Origin: a virus
Strand: one strand, 5' to 3'
Length of the DNA stretch: 27,767 bases
Virus record (IMG/VR): IMGVR_UViG_3300042691_028905
Coordinates: 1 to 27,767 of that record
Position numbers and translations under genes: made by a program. Shown here in pieces: positions 1 to 7,098 of this stretch. The notes below the pieces were generated by a model that was not told the DNA's origin, did not search any database, and saw only the letters and a list, made by a program, of their open reading frames with translations. Numbering within the stretch: position 1 is the stretch's first letter; each line of letters opens with the position of its first letter.

Positions 1-2
1 GG

Positions 3-494
3 ATTCTGACTTATGCTTCCGGCACGAACCTTGGCCTCTCACAAATCGAGCAGGTGAACTCAGGTTCTTCGGGCGCGTTCACCTATGACGGCATCGCAGC
101 GCTGCAAGCATCGCTGAAAGAGCCATATCAGGCGAATGCAACGTGGCTCACCAAGCGTTCTTCATTCGGTGCAATCATGCGCTTGAAATCAGGCATTGCT
201 TCTGACAATACGCCGATTTTCAACATGATGTATGACAAGAACAACGGCGTTGAGACCACGATTCTCACCCGCCCGCTGCGCTTTGCGGACGATATGCCTG
301 TTGCCGGTGCGAACTCTCTGTCGCTCGCTTACGGTGATTTCCGCACTGCGTATGTGATTGTTGACCGCCTTGGCTTCAACACGCTGCGCGATCCGTACAC
401 CAGCAAGCCCTTCGTGCAGTTCTACACCACGAAGCGCACTGGCGGCGCGGTTGTCAACTTTGAAGCTATCAAGCTGCAAAGGCTGGCTAACTAA
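3..494 (+). CDS. Major capsid protein, HK97 fold (C-terminal part)
   Basis: The reading frame is open from the left edge to the TAA at 492-494, giving 163 visible residues; the start lies outside the window. The visible part begins ILTYASGTN..GLSQIEQV and continues through a G-rich loop and the pattern LKEPYQANATWLTKRSS..AIMRLK. This pattern is characteristic of the P-domain and A-domain of HK97-type major capsid proteins of siphoviruses. It forms the icosahedral shell. A GTG at 54 is internal, because conserved sequence lies upstream of it. Connector and adaptor genes follow, as expected for a head module. The family is well supported; the exact subfamily is not. Confidence 0.85.
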   Translation: MLTYASGTNLGLSQIEQVNSGSSGAFTYDGIAALQASLKEPYQANATWLTKRSSFGAIMRLKSGIASDNTPIFNMMYDKNNGVETTILTRPLRFADDMPVAGANSLSLAYGDFRTAYVIVDRLGFNTLRDPYTSKPFVQFYTTKRTGGAVVNFEAIKLQRLAN

Positions 495-502
495 CCCTAC
501 CG

Positions 503-534
503 GGGGCGGCGGATATTCTGTCGCCCCTTCATTT
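503..534 (+). terminator. Possible weak terminator after the capsid gene
   Basis: A 6-bp GGGGCG/CGCCCC stem (503-508 with 522-527) encloses a 13-base loop and is followed by TTCATTT. The T tract is broken, so termination would be partial at best. It sits between the capsid stop and the RBS of the next gene. It could instead be an mRNA-stabilising hairpin. Confidence 0.35.
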
Positions 535-552
535 ATATAAGGAGTTTTTATT

Positions 553-972
553 ATGGCTAATCGTGACCTTGCGAATAACTTGAAATTCGCTCGCGGAATC
601 AGCCCCGCGACTGTGACGAACGCGAACACCCCGTTCGTATCGCAGATTTTTGATACCGCTGATTATGATGCCGTAGCATTCGTTATCGGCACCGCTTCGC
701 TTACCGATGCCAACGCCACTTTCGCGGTGACGGTTGATCACGGCAACGCATCCAACCTCTCCGATGCCGTGGCCGTACCTGCGGCGCAGCTTACGAACAC
801 CACCGCTTCGGCCAGCTTTACCTTCGCCGATGATGATAGCGTTCGTTTTATCGGCTATGTGGGTGACCGTCGCTATGTTCGCGTGACCGTGACCCCATCG
901 GGCAACGATTCTGGATCGGCTACGCTTGCCGGCGTTTGGGTTGCTGCTCCCAAATTCCTGCCTGCTGTATAG
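553..972 (+). CDS. Small virion-type protein next to the capsid gene
   Basis: This is a 139-residue protein of unknown function. It starts at an ATG with a good RBS (TAAGGAG, 538-544). It is rich in Ala, Thr, Val and Asp, has alternating hydrophobic residues typical of a beta-sandwich, and has no membrane segment or catalytic motif. Small beta-rich proteins encoded directly downstream of the major capsid gene are often head decoration or minor head proteins, and that is my inference here. A strong terminator follows it, so this gene and the capsid gene may be expressed at a different level from the rest of the operon. Confidence 0.75.
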   Translation: MANRDLANNLKFARGISPATVTNANTPFVSQIFDTADYDAVAFVIGTASLTDANATFAVTVDHGNASNLSDAVAVPAAQLTNTTASASFTFADDDSVRFIGYVGDRRYVRVTVTPSGNDSGSATLAGVWVAAPKFLPAV

Positions 973-992
973 TTTTACGTGGTTAGACTATT

Positions 993-1022
993 GCGGGGAG
1001 CCTTGAAACTCCCCGCTTTTTT
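993..1022 (+). terminator. Strong intrinsic (Rho-independent) terminator
   Basis: A perfect 8-bp stem, GCGGGGAG (993-1000) with CTCCCCGC (1009-1016), encloses an 8-base loop and is followed directly by six T residues (1017-1022). It lies inside the head operon, just before the next RBS. It would therefore reduce transcription of downstream genes relative to the capsid gene unless an antiterminator acts. Confidence 0.85.
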
Positions 1023-1030
1023 AGGTGCTT

Positions 1031-1255
1031 ATGAAAAACAAAGTGACATTTTTACGCGATACACTGGCCGTGGATGACGGCAAGATATACCCCAAATGGT
1101 ACTATGCTGGCGATGTGGTGGAGATAGGCGCGGATTTAACCGCGACGCTTTTATCAGATGGAGCCATTGAACTGGTTATTGAAGAAAAGGCGGTTGACGA
1201 AGCGCCGCAAAACAAGGCGCTACACCATGCGCCCCGAAACAAGAAAAGGCGATAG
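1031..1255 (+). CDS. Small conserved-type phage protein, unknown function
   Basis: This is a 74-residue protein. I chose the ATG at 1031 because AGG at 1023-1025 gives normal spacing; an in-frame GTG at 1025 overlaps that RBS. The core reads FLRDTLAVDDGKIYPKWYYA followed by GDVVEIGADLTATLLSDGAIE, and the last 20 residues are highly basic (KALHHAPRNKKRR). The middle resembles short proteins often found between capsid and connector genes that have a 'built with a gap, then Gly-Asp-Val-Val' beta motif. No function can be assigned. It ends 3 bases before the connector gene, so the two are probably co-translated. Confidence 0.65.
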   Translation: MKNKVTFLRDTLAVDDGKIYPKWYYAGDVVEIGADLTATLLSDGAIELVIEEKAVDEAPQNKALHHAPRNKKRR

Positions 1256-1258
1256 GCA

Positions 1259-1885
1259 ATGCGGTTATCTTCGGTCGAGCTTATCACCCCAGCCATTGCC
1301 GAACCTGTCACGCTTGGTGAGGCAAAACTGTGGGCAAAGATTGACACCACCGATGAAGATGCGCTCTGCGCTTCCCTTTTAACGGCGGCTATCGAAGCGG
1401 CGGAGCAATACACGCGCCGCGCTTTAATCAATCGCACAATCAAATACACCATTGATGCGCCGGGCAGCTACTGGGCTGAAAACCTGCCGGACGGGGTTTA
1501 TAACCTGCCTATCAGCGTGCTATCAGGCCAGCTCCCAGAATCCATCAAGCTGCCAGTCGAGCCTGCCAGATCAATCACCAGCGTGGTGACGTATGGCACG
1601 GCGAACGCGGCTAGCGTTTATGCATCTGATAATTATTTCCTCGACACCGGAAGCAGCCGCCTAGTGCTAAATGAGACCGCTTTCTGGCCTTCAGATATTC
1701 GGCGCAGGGCTGCGTGCGAGATTACTTACGTCGCAGGGTATGGCGCGACATCGGCCAGCGTTCCTGCCCCCATCAAAACCGCAATCCTCATGCATTTTGC
1801 AAAGATGTATGACAGCCGCACTGCGTGCAGTATGCCGGAATCGTGCGAGAAACTTTTAATGCAGTACCGCGTCTATGGCATGTAA
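1259..1885 (+). CDS. Head-tail connector, gp6-like / phiE125 gp8 family
   Basis: This 208-residue protein has the N-terminal pattern VTLGEAKLWAKIDTTDEDAL followed by LLTAAIEAAEQYTRRALINRTI, the hallmark of the phiE125 gp8 / HK97 gp6-like DNA packaging and connector family. In known members this helical protein forms a ring under the portal and joins head to tail. The length fits the family (about 190-210 residues). The C-terminus (LMHFAKMYDSR) also fits, since a helix that docks to the ring is usual there. Its stop overlaps the region that carries the RBS of the next gene. Confidence 0.8.
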   Translation: MRLSSVELITPAIAEPVTLGEAKLWAKIDTTDEDALCASLLTAAIEAAEQYTRRALINRTIKYTIDAPGSYWAENLPDGVYNLPISVLSGQLPESIKLPVEPARSITSVVTYGTANAASVYASDNYFLDTGSSRLVLNETAFWPSDIRRRAACEITYVAGYGATSASVPAPIKTAILMHFAKMYDSRTACSMPESCEKLLMQYRVYGM

Positions 1886-1895
1886 GGATTACAAC

Positions 1896-2207
1896 GTGGC
1901 GGGCTTAAAAAAGCGCGTGACGATACAGCGCTCTACGCGCGTTTCGGATGGTCAGGGCGGATATACGGAAACGTGGGCGGCCATTGCTTCCGTCTGGGCG
2001 GCCATAGAGCCGGTGAGTGGCTTTGAGAAATTGCAGGCAATGCAGCTTGCTGCGCCTGTAACTCATAAAATAACCATGCGCTTCCGCTCTGATTTTGTTG
2101 CAAGTGACCGTATTGCATACGGAAGCCGGATATTTTCGGTAAAAGAAATTATTAACCTTAATGAAGCGGATGCGTTTTTGCAAATCCGCTGCATCGAACA
2201 AACGTAA
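1896..2207 (+). CDS. Head-tail adaptor / head closure protein (SPP1 gp16-like)
   Basis: This is a protein of about 103 residues with the pattern LKKRVTIQRSTRVSDGQGGY, then TWAAIASVWAAIEPVSG and a C-terminal IFSVKEIINLNEAD. It matches the phage head-tail joining family (PF05521), a beta-barrel ring that closes the head after packaging. I prefer the GTG at 1896: AAGGA (1884-1888) lies 7 bases upstream and family members begin close to the R-V-T-I-Q motif. An ATG at 1875 in the same frame would add seven residues, overlap the connector gene and lack a clear RBS. Confidence 0.8.
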   Translation: MAGLKKRVTIQRSTRVSDGQGGYTETWAAIASVWAAIEPVSGFEKLQAMQLAAPVTHKITMRFRSDFVASDRIAYGSRIFSVKEIINLNEADAFLQIRCIEQT

Positions 2208-2219
2208 GGAGTTATATTT

Positions 2220-2627
2220 ATGGCATTTCAATTTTCTACTGCAACCCGTAACGCGGCGCTTGACCAAATCGAAACGACGATTGGAACTTCCGCTGTATTG
2301 CGTATTCGTAGCGGCGCCGTACCCGCCACTTGCGCCACTGCTGACAGCGGCACCGTACTTGCCACGGCGAACCTGCCTTCAGATTGGCTTGCTGCTGCGT
2401 CTGGCGGCAGCAAATCGCTATCTGGCACATGGCAAGATACAAGCGCAGATGCAACTGGAACCGCTGGCCACTTCCGAATTTATGATAGCACTGGTGCCAC
2501 CTGTCATATTCAAGGCACCATTACTGCCACAGGCGGCGGCGGCGATATGACGGTGGACAACCCCAGCATTACATCCGGGCAAAGCGTAAGCATCACGGCG
2601 TTCACGATCAATGCTGGCGGTGCATAA
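2220..2627 (+). CDS. Probable virion structural protein
   Basis: This is a 135-residue protein with RBS AAGGAG (2206-2211). It starts FSTATRNAALDQIETTIG, followed by SAVLRIRSGAVPATCATADSGTVLATANLPSDW and a beta-rich, Gly/Thr-rich C-terminus. This pattern is familiar from siphovirus structural regions, where it is annotated only as hypothetical. No enzymatic motif is visible. It opens a block of six genes inserted between adaptor and neck genes, so a surface decoration or fibre-associated role is inferred from position alone. Confidence 0.7.
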   Translation: MAFQFSTATRNAALDQIETTIGTSAVLRIRSGAVPATCATADSGTVLATANLPSDWLAAASGGSKSLSGTWQDTSADATGTAGHFRIYDSTGATCHIQGTITATGGGGDMTVDNPSITSGQSVSITAFTINAGGA

Positions 2628-3076
2628 TGACCGCCCTTGCAACTAAGGTCGCCGAGGCTGCCTATAGCGGCTTACCCGACTGGCAGGTGGCGGACTTGCT
2701 TAACACCCCAGATGTCAACTTACCTTTCATTTATTGTGACGTTGCTACGTCTGATGCGCGAGAGGTTATGCTTACTACTGGCGGCTGGGCGGCAATCATC
2801 ACAGCTTCCACAAACGCAAACATCCAAACCGAACTACGCGACACATGTATTTTGGCAAGGGACACGCTCACGCTTACCAACAATATACGCACTTCTGATG
2901 CCGCTATCCGCATGGCAGTTAATATAGCACTGGGAGGGCTTGCGCTGGCAGGAATCATACCGCAAGGCACGCTTGATGCGGTCAGTAGTTTGATGAAGCG
3001 CCGCCCGTCATGGGCTGAGGCAAACGGAGTTACGGTAGACGCACGGGCAGTAGGCTTGGCGCGAGGGGGTATATAA
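2627..3076 (+). CDS. Predicted helical phage protein of the decoration module
   Basis: This is a 149-residue protein whose ATG overlaps the TAA of the previous gene (TAATG), which suggests translational coupling. It is mostly helical: an N-terminal ALATKVAEAAYSGLPDWQVADLLN segment, then repeated short helices, and a C-terminal RRPSWAEANGV..ARAVGLARGG. Similar helical proteins ending in a 'S-x-A-x-x-x-G-...-V' segment occur in siphovirus structural modules with unknown roles. No membrane span or catalytic motif is seen. It probably acts with its neighbours. Confidence 0.7.
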   Translation: MTALATKVAEAAYSGLPDWQVADLLNTPDVNLPFIYCDVATSDAREVMLTTGGWAAIITASTNANIQTELRDTCILARDTLTLTNNIRTSDAAIRMAVNIALGGLALAGIIPQGTLDAVSSLMKRRPSWAEANGVTVDARAVGLARGGI

Positions 3077-3495
3077 TGGCAATAGCAAAATGGGCAACAC
3101 CTAGCACGAGGTCAAGCAACCTTGCGGGCACGACACTAAACAGCCTTGCGAATGGTAGCGCAACCACGCTTATCACCTATGATAACAGCACGGCGCTTGA
3201 CTTATACAGCATTGTGACGGTGAAGCTGGGGTCAATCACCCCGACGACTGGCGGTTCGATTTCTCTGCGCGTATATAGCACTGACGGAACCGACACGCCG
3301 GATTCTGCTGGCTCCGCTTTCGATACCTACGTTGCACCGCTGACGACGACCGCAAGCGCGAAGGTTGTGACGTTCCCGCTGGTCAGGCAGTATCCATTCT
3401 CGCAGCGCCTTCAGATAGTGAATAATGCCGGTGTGACGCTGGCAGCAAGCGGCAACGAGCTTTATGTAAGGCCGTACAACGAAGATGTGAGTTAG
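3076..3495 (+). CDS. Beta-rich virion-type protein, unknown function
   Basis: This is a 139-residue protein coupled to the previous gene by a TAATG overlap. It is rich in Thr, Ser and Val with alternating hydrophobic residues (LYSIVTVKLGSITPTTGGSI, then LQIVNNAGVTLAASGNELYV), typical of a jelly-roll or Ig-like sandwich. There are no cysteines and no signal peptide. I do not recognise the family. Its place between two probable surface proteins suggests that it is a virion component. Confidence 0.7.
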   Translation: MAIAKWATPSTRSSNLAGTTLNSLANGSATTLITYDNSTALDLYSIVTVKLGSITPTTGGSISLRVYSTDGTDTPDSAGSAFDTYVAPLTTTASAKVVTFPLVRQYPFSQRLQIVNNAGVTLAASGNELYVRPYNEDVS

Positions 3496-3498
3496 GTC

Positions 3499-4281
3499 AT
3501 GCCTCGCGGTACTTCGCCAGTAGACGAGGCGCGGTTGCAAGGGCGGCTACTGACGCCTAGATTGCTGGCGCGACGGCTGCGTTCAAAGTTGCATTTTTGG
3601 TGGTCTGCTGATTTTTTAACATTGGACACTAATAGCTTGGTGGAGGGTGCCGAGGACTTAACTGGACAAGGCAGAAATGGAGCGCAGGGTACGGCAAATG
3701 CACGTCTGACCTATTTTCCGTCAGACCAAATGTTTGGCGGCAGGCCAGCTTACGGCATGACGGCGAACCCTTCCGTGCTGTCGTTCCTTGGAGATACCGC
3801 TACCCGCACAGTTTTTCATTACTTTGTATCATGCTATTATAAAGATGGTATTGACACCACCTTTGACCAAAACAGCTACGCGATTTCTGGCGCAGGCAGC
3901 TTTGGCGCATTTCGCCTGGAAGGCCTATCCGCCACGGCGGGATGGAGGGCTCTCATCACTGGTCGAACGTTCTACAACACGGGCGACCCGTTCCCGAGCA
4001 AAAACGGTTTTGAAGCCAGTCAAACCGTTCTGCCGCTGCCAGCTTCGGTGATTCAAACCCGCGCTGCGCTCGGCAGGTCGCAAGCCACACGCGTGGGTGG
4101 CGGCGACACCAATGTTCAGGCGTGGATAGGTGGATTCCGCCATGTCGTCGCCTGCAATCAGGTACTGACAGATTTTGAGTCCGCGTTGGTGGAAGGCGTT
4201 ATTGCTTGGGATGATGGTACGCAAAGCCGCTTGATTGGCACGCATCCATTTGCAAACCGCCCACCGCTCATAGGAGATTAA
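3499..4281 (+). CDS. ConA/LamG-like lectin-domain virion protein
   Basis: This is a 260-residue protein starting 3 bases after the previous stop. After a basic N-terminus (about 1-30) comes LHFWWSADFLTLD...LTGQGRNG. The C-terminus has FRHVVACNQVLTDFESALVEGVIAWDDG followed by HPFANRPP. The 'E-G-x-x-A-W-x-x-G-x-Q-x-x-L-x-x-x-H-P-F/Y-x-x-x-P-P' ending is the classic signature of concanavalin A-like / LamG domains in phage surface proteins, which bind sugars or other surface ligands. It is probably exposed on the virion. Its exact partner is unknown. Confidence 0.7.
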   Translation: MPRGTSPVDEARLQGRLLTPRLLARRLRSKLHFWWSADFLTLDTNSLVEGAEDLTGQGRNGAQGTANARLTYFPSDQMFGGRPAYGMTANPSVLSFLGDTATRTVFHYFVSCYYKDGIDTTFDQNSYAISGAGSFGAFRLEGLSATAGWRALITGRTFYNTGDPFPSKNGFEASQTVLPLPASVIQTRAALGRSQATRVGGGDTNVQAWIGGFRHVVACNQVLTDFESALVEGVIAWDDGTQSRLIGTHPFANRPPLIGD

Positions 4282-4284
4282 ACC

Positions 4285-5118
4285 ATGCCATTGCGCGTAA
4301 GAGTGCCGCGCATCGCGGGTGTGAGTGGTGGCGGTGGCATAACCGGCACCGGCTCTGGCACGCTCCCGCTTTCCGGCTCGGGTACTGCGACCGTATTAGT
4401 GACGGGAACAGGTACGGGCACGCTTCCGCTAACGGGAAGCGCGACTGCCACAGTGCTGGTTTCTGGTAGCGCAACTGGCGACCTGCCGCTCACTGGAAGC
4501 TCAACAGCAACAGTAAGCAGCGCCGGTGATTATGCTGCATCTGGCAACTTACCGCTCACCGGAAGTGCAACCGCAACGGTGCTTGTCGCTGGAGCGGCAT
4601 CCGGAAGCCTGCCATTGACGGGCAGTGCGACTGCTGCGGTATTGGTTAAGGGTAACGCCAGCGGCGAATTGCCGCTAACGGGCACGGCTACCGCAACCGT
4701 GCTTGTGCGTGGCACGGCCACCGGTGACTTACCTCTTACCGGAAGCGCGACTGGAACCGTAAGCAGTGCGGGCGGATTTAATGCGTCTGGCAGCCTGCCA
4801 CTGACCGGAAGCGCCACGGCAACCGTGCTTGTGCGCGGCGCGGGAAGCGGAGAATTGTCGCTCACTGGAAGCGCCAGCGCGACAATATCAATACGCGGCA
4901 CTGCAAGCGGAACGTTACCCCTCACGGGCAGCGCAACCGCCACGGTGCTTGTGCGCGGTAGCGCCATTGGTGAAATTTCACTAACTGGCAGCGGCACGAT
5001 GCTTGTGGTTTCGCCAGAGTCTAATATCGCGCCTGCTTTCCGTCGCTCCGGCATTGCTTCCGAAGGCCGCAGGGCTTCTGCTGGCGCTAATGATAGAATT
5101 TATAGGGCAAGGGGTTAA
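4285..5118 (+). CDS. Tandem-repeat protein built of 20-residue beta repeats
   Basis: This is a 277-residue protein. Residues 25-228 are ten head-to-tail repeats with the consensus G-x-L-P-L-T-G-S-A-T-A-T-V-L-V-R-G-x-x-S, and a partial eleventh copy follows. Most units are 20 residues; repeats 3 and 7 are 22 residues and carry TVSSAG in place of TVLVRG. The C-terminus (from about 240) is basic and non-repetitive (FRRSGIASEGRRAS). There are no cysteines, no signal peptide and no aromatic core. The alternating pattern suggests a beta-solenoid or repeated beta-hairpin stalk. An extended fibre or spacer on the virion is inferred. I recognise no named family. Confidence 0.75.
   Translation: MPLRVRVPRIAGVSGGGGITGTGSGTLPLSGSGTATVLVTGTGTGTLPLTGSATATVLVSGSATGDLPLTGSSTATVSSAGDYAASGNLPLTGSATATVLVAGAASGSLPLTGSATAAVLVKGNASGELPLTGTATATVLVRGTATGDLPLTGSATGTVSSAGGFNASGSLPLTGSATATVLVRGAGSGELSLTGSASATISIRGTASGTLPLTGSATATVLVRGSAIGEISLTGSGTMLVVSPESNIAPAFRRSGIASEGRRASAGANDRIYRARG
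4357..4968 (+). repeat. 60-bp imperfect tandem repeats (10 units) coding for the beta repeats
   Basis: Ten in-frame DNA units of 60 bp (two of them 66 bp) encode the protein repeats; a degraded eleventh copy continues to about 5007. The sequence has diverged between copies mainly at third codon positions, so the array is old rather than freshly amplified. Units 3-6 and 7-10 form two copies of a 246-bp block, each opened by a 66-bp unit. Confidence 0.85.
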
Positions 5119-5119
5119 T

Positions 5120-5401
5120 ATGTCCGATGCATTTATCAAAGACCCCGGCGAGCGCCTCGATTATACAATCGACTGGCAGCTTGACGGCTACCTGGAAACC
5201 GGGGAAACCATAAGCACTTCCACATGGACTGTTGCCGGCGGAATCACGCAATTCGGCTCGGCAACTGCAACCGGCACTACCGCAACCATTTGGCTTGAGG
5301 GCGGCACGCACGGGCAAGAATATCTGGCAACCAATCAGATCGTCACCAGTGAGGGGCGTAGGGCGGAGCGCAGCATAAAAATCATCTGCCGGAATCGCTA
5401 A
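5120..5401 (+). CDS. Probable fibre/tail adaptor-type protein (Ig-like fold)
   Basis: This is a 93-residue protein. The pattern DPGERLDYTIDWQLDGYLET, then ISTSTWTVAGG and later GTTATIWLEGGTHGQEYLATNQI, ending in SEGRRAERSIKI, matches a small beta-sandwich family common in siphovirus head-to-tail regions. NCBI annotates similar proteins as phage fibre-tail adaptors, as far as I recall. The ATG at 5120 has AAGGGG (5109-5114) in front. The same frame is open further upstream but overlaps the repeat gene, so the longer version is not used. It closes the six-gene inserted block and may anchor the repeat and lectin proteins to the virion. Confidence 0.7.
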   Translation: MSDAFIKDPGERLDYTIDWQLDGYLETGETISTSTWTVAGGITQFGSATATGTTATIWLEGGTHGQEYLATNQIVTSEGRRAERSIKIICRNR

Positions 5402-5403
5402 CA

Positions 5404-5865
5404 GTGGCGGCGTTTGAATTCAGAGTGACTGGGCTTGATAGGCTGCAGCGGGCAACGCAAAACGCGGCTGTATATTTTAACAGTGAACTGGAAAAGGCAT
5501 TGGTTGCCAGCGCCGAAAAGATACGCGGCGACGCAATCAAAAGCATTGCCAGAGGCAAGAAAACCGGCAAGCTGTATCGCGTAGGAAGCGTATTGCGCCG
5601 CGCATCCGCACCGGGAGAAGCGCCCGCAAATCAAACTGGAACGCTTATCGGCAGATTCAGGGTGCGATACGATAGATTTCGCACGCAAGCAACGCTGGCG
5701 GTTGAAGAAGAGGGCAGCGTGAAATACGCAAAACTGCTTGAAGTCGGCACCCGCTTTATGGAGCCGCGCCCGTTTTTCTTCCCCGCCGTTCGCCAGAATA
5801 TCACGTGGATAGAAAAGCGAATGATAGAGGCTGTAAGGCGAGCCATAAAAAGACTTGAGAGGTAG
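5404..5865 (+). CDS. HK97 gp10-like neck / tail completion protein
   Basis: This is a 153-residue protein with a GTG start two bases after the previous stop. The N-terminal FEFRVTGLDRLQRATQNAA, the central basic segment and the hallmark C-terminal YAKLLEVGTRFMEPRPFFFP identify the HK97 gp10-like family (PF04883). These proteins form or complete the top of the tail tube in siphoviruses. The DUF3168 tail terminator gene that follows is the usual neighbour, which supports the call. Confidence 0.85.
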   Translation: MAAFEFRVTGLDRLQRATQNAAVYFNSELEKALVASAEKIRGDAIKSIARGKKTGKLYRVGSVLRRASAPGEAPANQTGTLIGRFRVRYDRFRTQATLAVEEEGSVKYAKLLEVGTRFMEPRPFFFPAVRQNITWIEKRMIEAVRRAIKRLER

Positions 5866-5868
5866 GAT

Positions 5869-6297
5869 ATGCCAGCGCCATTCAATGCATTTCAGGCTGG
5901 CATTTATAGCCGCCTGACAGGTTACGCGCCCCTGACTGCCGTGATAGGCAGCAACAAGGTGTTCGATTTTGTACCGCAAAAAACCACGCCGCCATATATC
6001 ATGATTGGTGACGATGCGGTAAGCTATGACGATACGAAAAGCAATAACGGATGGGAGCTGACGTTTACCCTGCATTGCTGGGATTATGAAGTGGCCGGGC
6101 GTAAATCGGTAAAAGCCATTATGTCGCATATTTATGATGCGCTGCATAACCAGCAGGCAGCCATAACTGTCACTGGCTTTCAGCTTGTAATGATTCAATT
6201 CGATTCGGCGGAGACGTTTCAAGAGGCGGCGAATGAGGGAGCCTCAGATCATTATTATCACGGCGTGATGCGGTTTCGCGCAGTGGTTAGGAATTAA
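5869..6297 (+). CDS. Tail terminator / completion protein, DUF3168 family
   Basis: This is a 142-residue protein with RBS GAGAGG/TAGGA just upstream. The pattern FQAGIYSRLTGYAPLTAVIG, then VFDFVPQKTTPPYIMIGDD, WELTFTLHCWDYEVAGRKS and a final HGVMRFRAVV matches the DUF3168 (PF11367, gp17-like) family. Members cap the tail tube at the head-proximal end and stop its growth. The order gp10-like, DUF3168, tail tube is standard for lambda-like tails. Confidence 0.85.
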   Translation: MPAPFNAFQAGIYSRLTGYAPLTAVIGSNKVFDFVPQKTTPPYIMIGDDAVSYDDTKSNNGWELTFTLHCWDYEVAGRKSVKAIMSHIYDALHNQQAAITVTGFQLVMIQFDSAETFQEAANEGASDHYYHGVMRFRAVVRN

Positions 6298-6320
6298 CTT
6301 TTTTTAACGGAGTATGAATT

Positions 6321-6722
6321 ATGACTGCTTATGCTGGCAGAAGCCTTCTGCTTAAATCCGGCACTTGGGCTGGCGGTACGATTATCAGCCAAACCCGCAA
6401 CCATCAAGCAACGCTTGACCATGAAATCGTGGATATTACAAATAAGGATTCCAACGGCTTCCGCACGATTTTGGAAGGCGCTGGCACCAAATCGCTTACC
6501 ATCACCTTTGATGGGATTGCCGATAACAGCGCATCCTATGAGGCGCTTTATGCTGCCGTTGGCACCATCGCCCCATACGCTCTTGGCGGTATTGCCGATG
6601 GTGATTACATTGAAGGCAACTTCCATGTGAGCAATTTCCAAACGGGCGGCGCGCATAACGGCGAGCAGACTTTCAGCGTGACGCTCAACTCGAGCGGCGC
6701 GTGGACTTCCACAAACGTATAA
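6321..6722 (+). CDS. Major tail tube protein (TP901-1 / lambda V-like)
   Basis: This is a 133-residue protein with RBS ACGGAG (6307-6312). The sequence GRSLLLKSGT..GGTIISQTRN is followed by LDHEIVDITNKDSNGFRTILEGAGTKSLTITFDG and ends YIEGNFHVSNFQTGGAHNGEQTFSVTLNSSG. This order is characteristic of the TP901-1 major tail tube family (PF06199). The protein stacks in rings to make the tail tube. The good RBS and the position between tail terminator and chaperone genes agree with high expression. Confidence 0.88.
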   Translation: MTAYAGRSLLLKSGTWAGGTIISQTRNHQATLDHEIVDITNKDSNGFRTILEGAGTKSLTITFDGIADNSASYEALYAAVGTIAPYALGGIADGDYIEGNFHVSNFQTGGAHNGEQTFSVTLNSSGAWTSTNV

Positions 6723-6734
6723 CGGGGGCATAAA

Positions 6735-7097
6735 ATGGCGACTTTAACTGTACAGGATATTGACCTCGGCACCGGGCTTGCGCCATCGTATGTATCGGCT
6801 GACGCCGCTGGCGACCAATATGCGAATGATGGCCGGACATACCTGCACATCAAAAGCACGCATGGCAGCGCCCACACCGTGACCGTAACACCAGTGGCAA
6901 CCGCGATTGACGACCCGCAATTTGGGCGCATCGTACCAGCCGCGCGGACGTTTACCGTTGCCGGTGGCGCGGAGCGCATCCTGCCGTTTTTTGGGCAGGC
7001 TGGATACAATAACGCAAACAACCGCGTGGCTGTAACCTATAGCGCGGTTTCAGGATTAACCGTTGCCGCTATCCGCACCCCTATGGCGCAGGCATAG
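6735..7097 (+). CDS. Small beta-rich virion protein next to the tail tube gene
   Basis: This is a 120-residue protein with RBS GGGGGC upstream. The pattern MATLTVQDIDLGTGLAPSY, then DAAGDQYANDGRTYLHIKST, resembles a small phage family found near capsid or tail tube genes and generally annotated as hypothetical. It has an all-beta look with no motif for catalysis. It could decorate the tail or the head; the position favours the tail. The family resemblance is from memory. Confidence 0.7.
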   Translation: MATLTVQDIDLGTGLAPSYVSADAAGDQYANDGRTYLHIKSTHGSAHTVTVTPVATAIDDPQFGRIVPAARTFTVAGGAERILPFFGQAGYNNANNRVAVTYSAVSGLTVAAIRTPMAQA

Positions 7098-7098
7098 C

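Noticed and set aside
4530-5054. Long minus-strand ORF (174 codons) opposite the repeat gene
   Set aside because: It is the mirror of the 60-bp repeats; no RBS, and the plus-strand frame fits the operon.
5398-6222. Minus-strand ORF of 274 codons
   Set aside because: It lies opposite two well-recognised genes (HK97 gp10-like and DUF3168) and has no family features.
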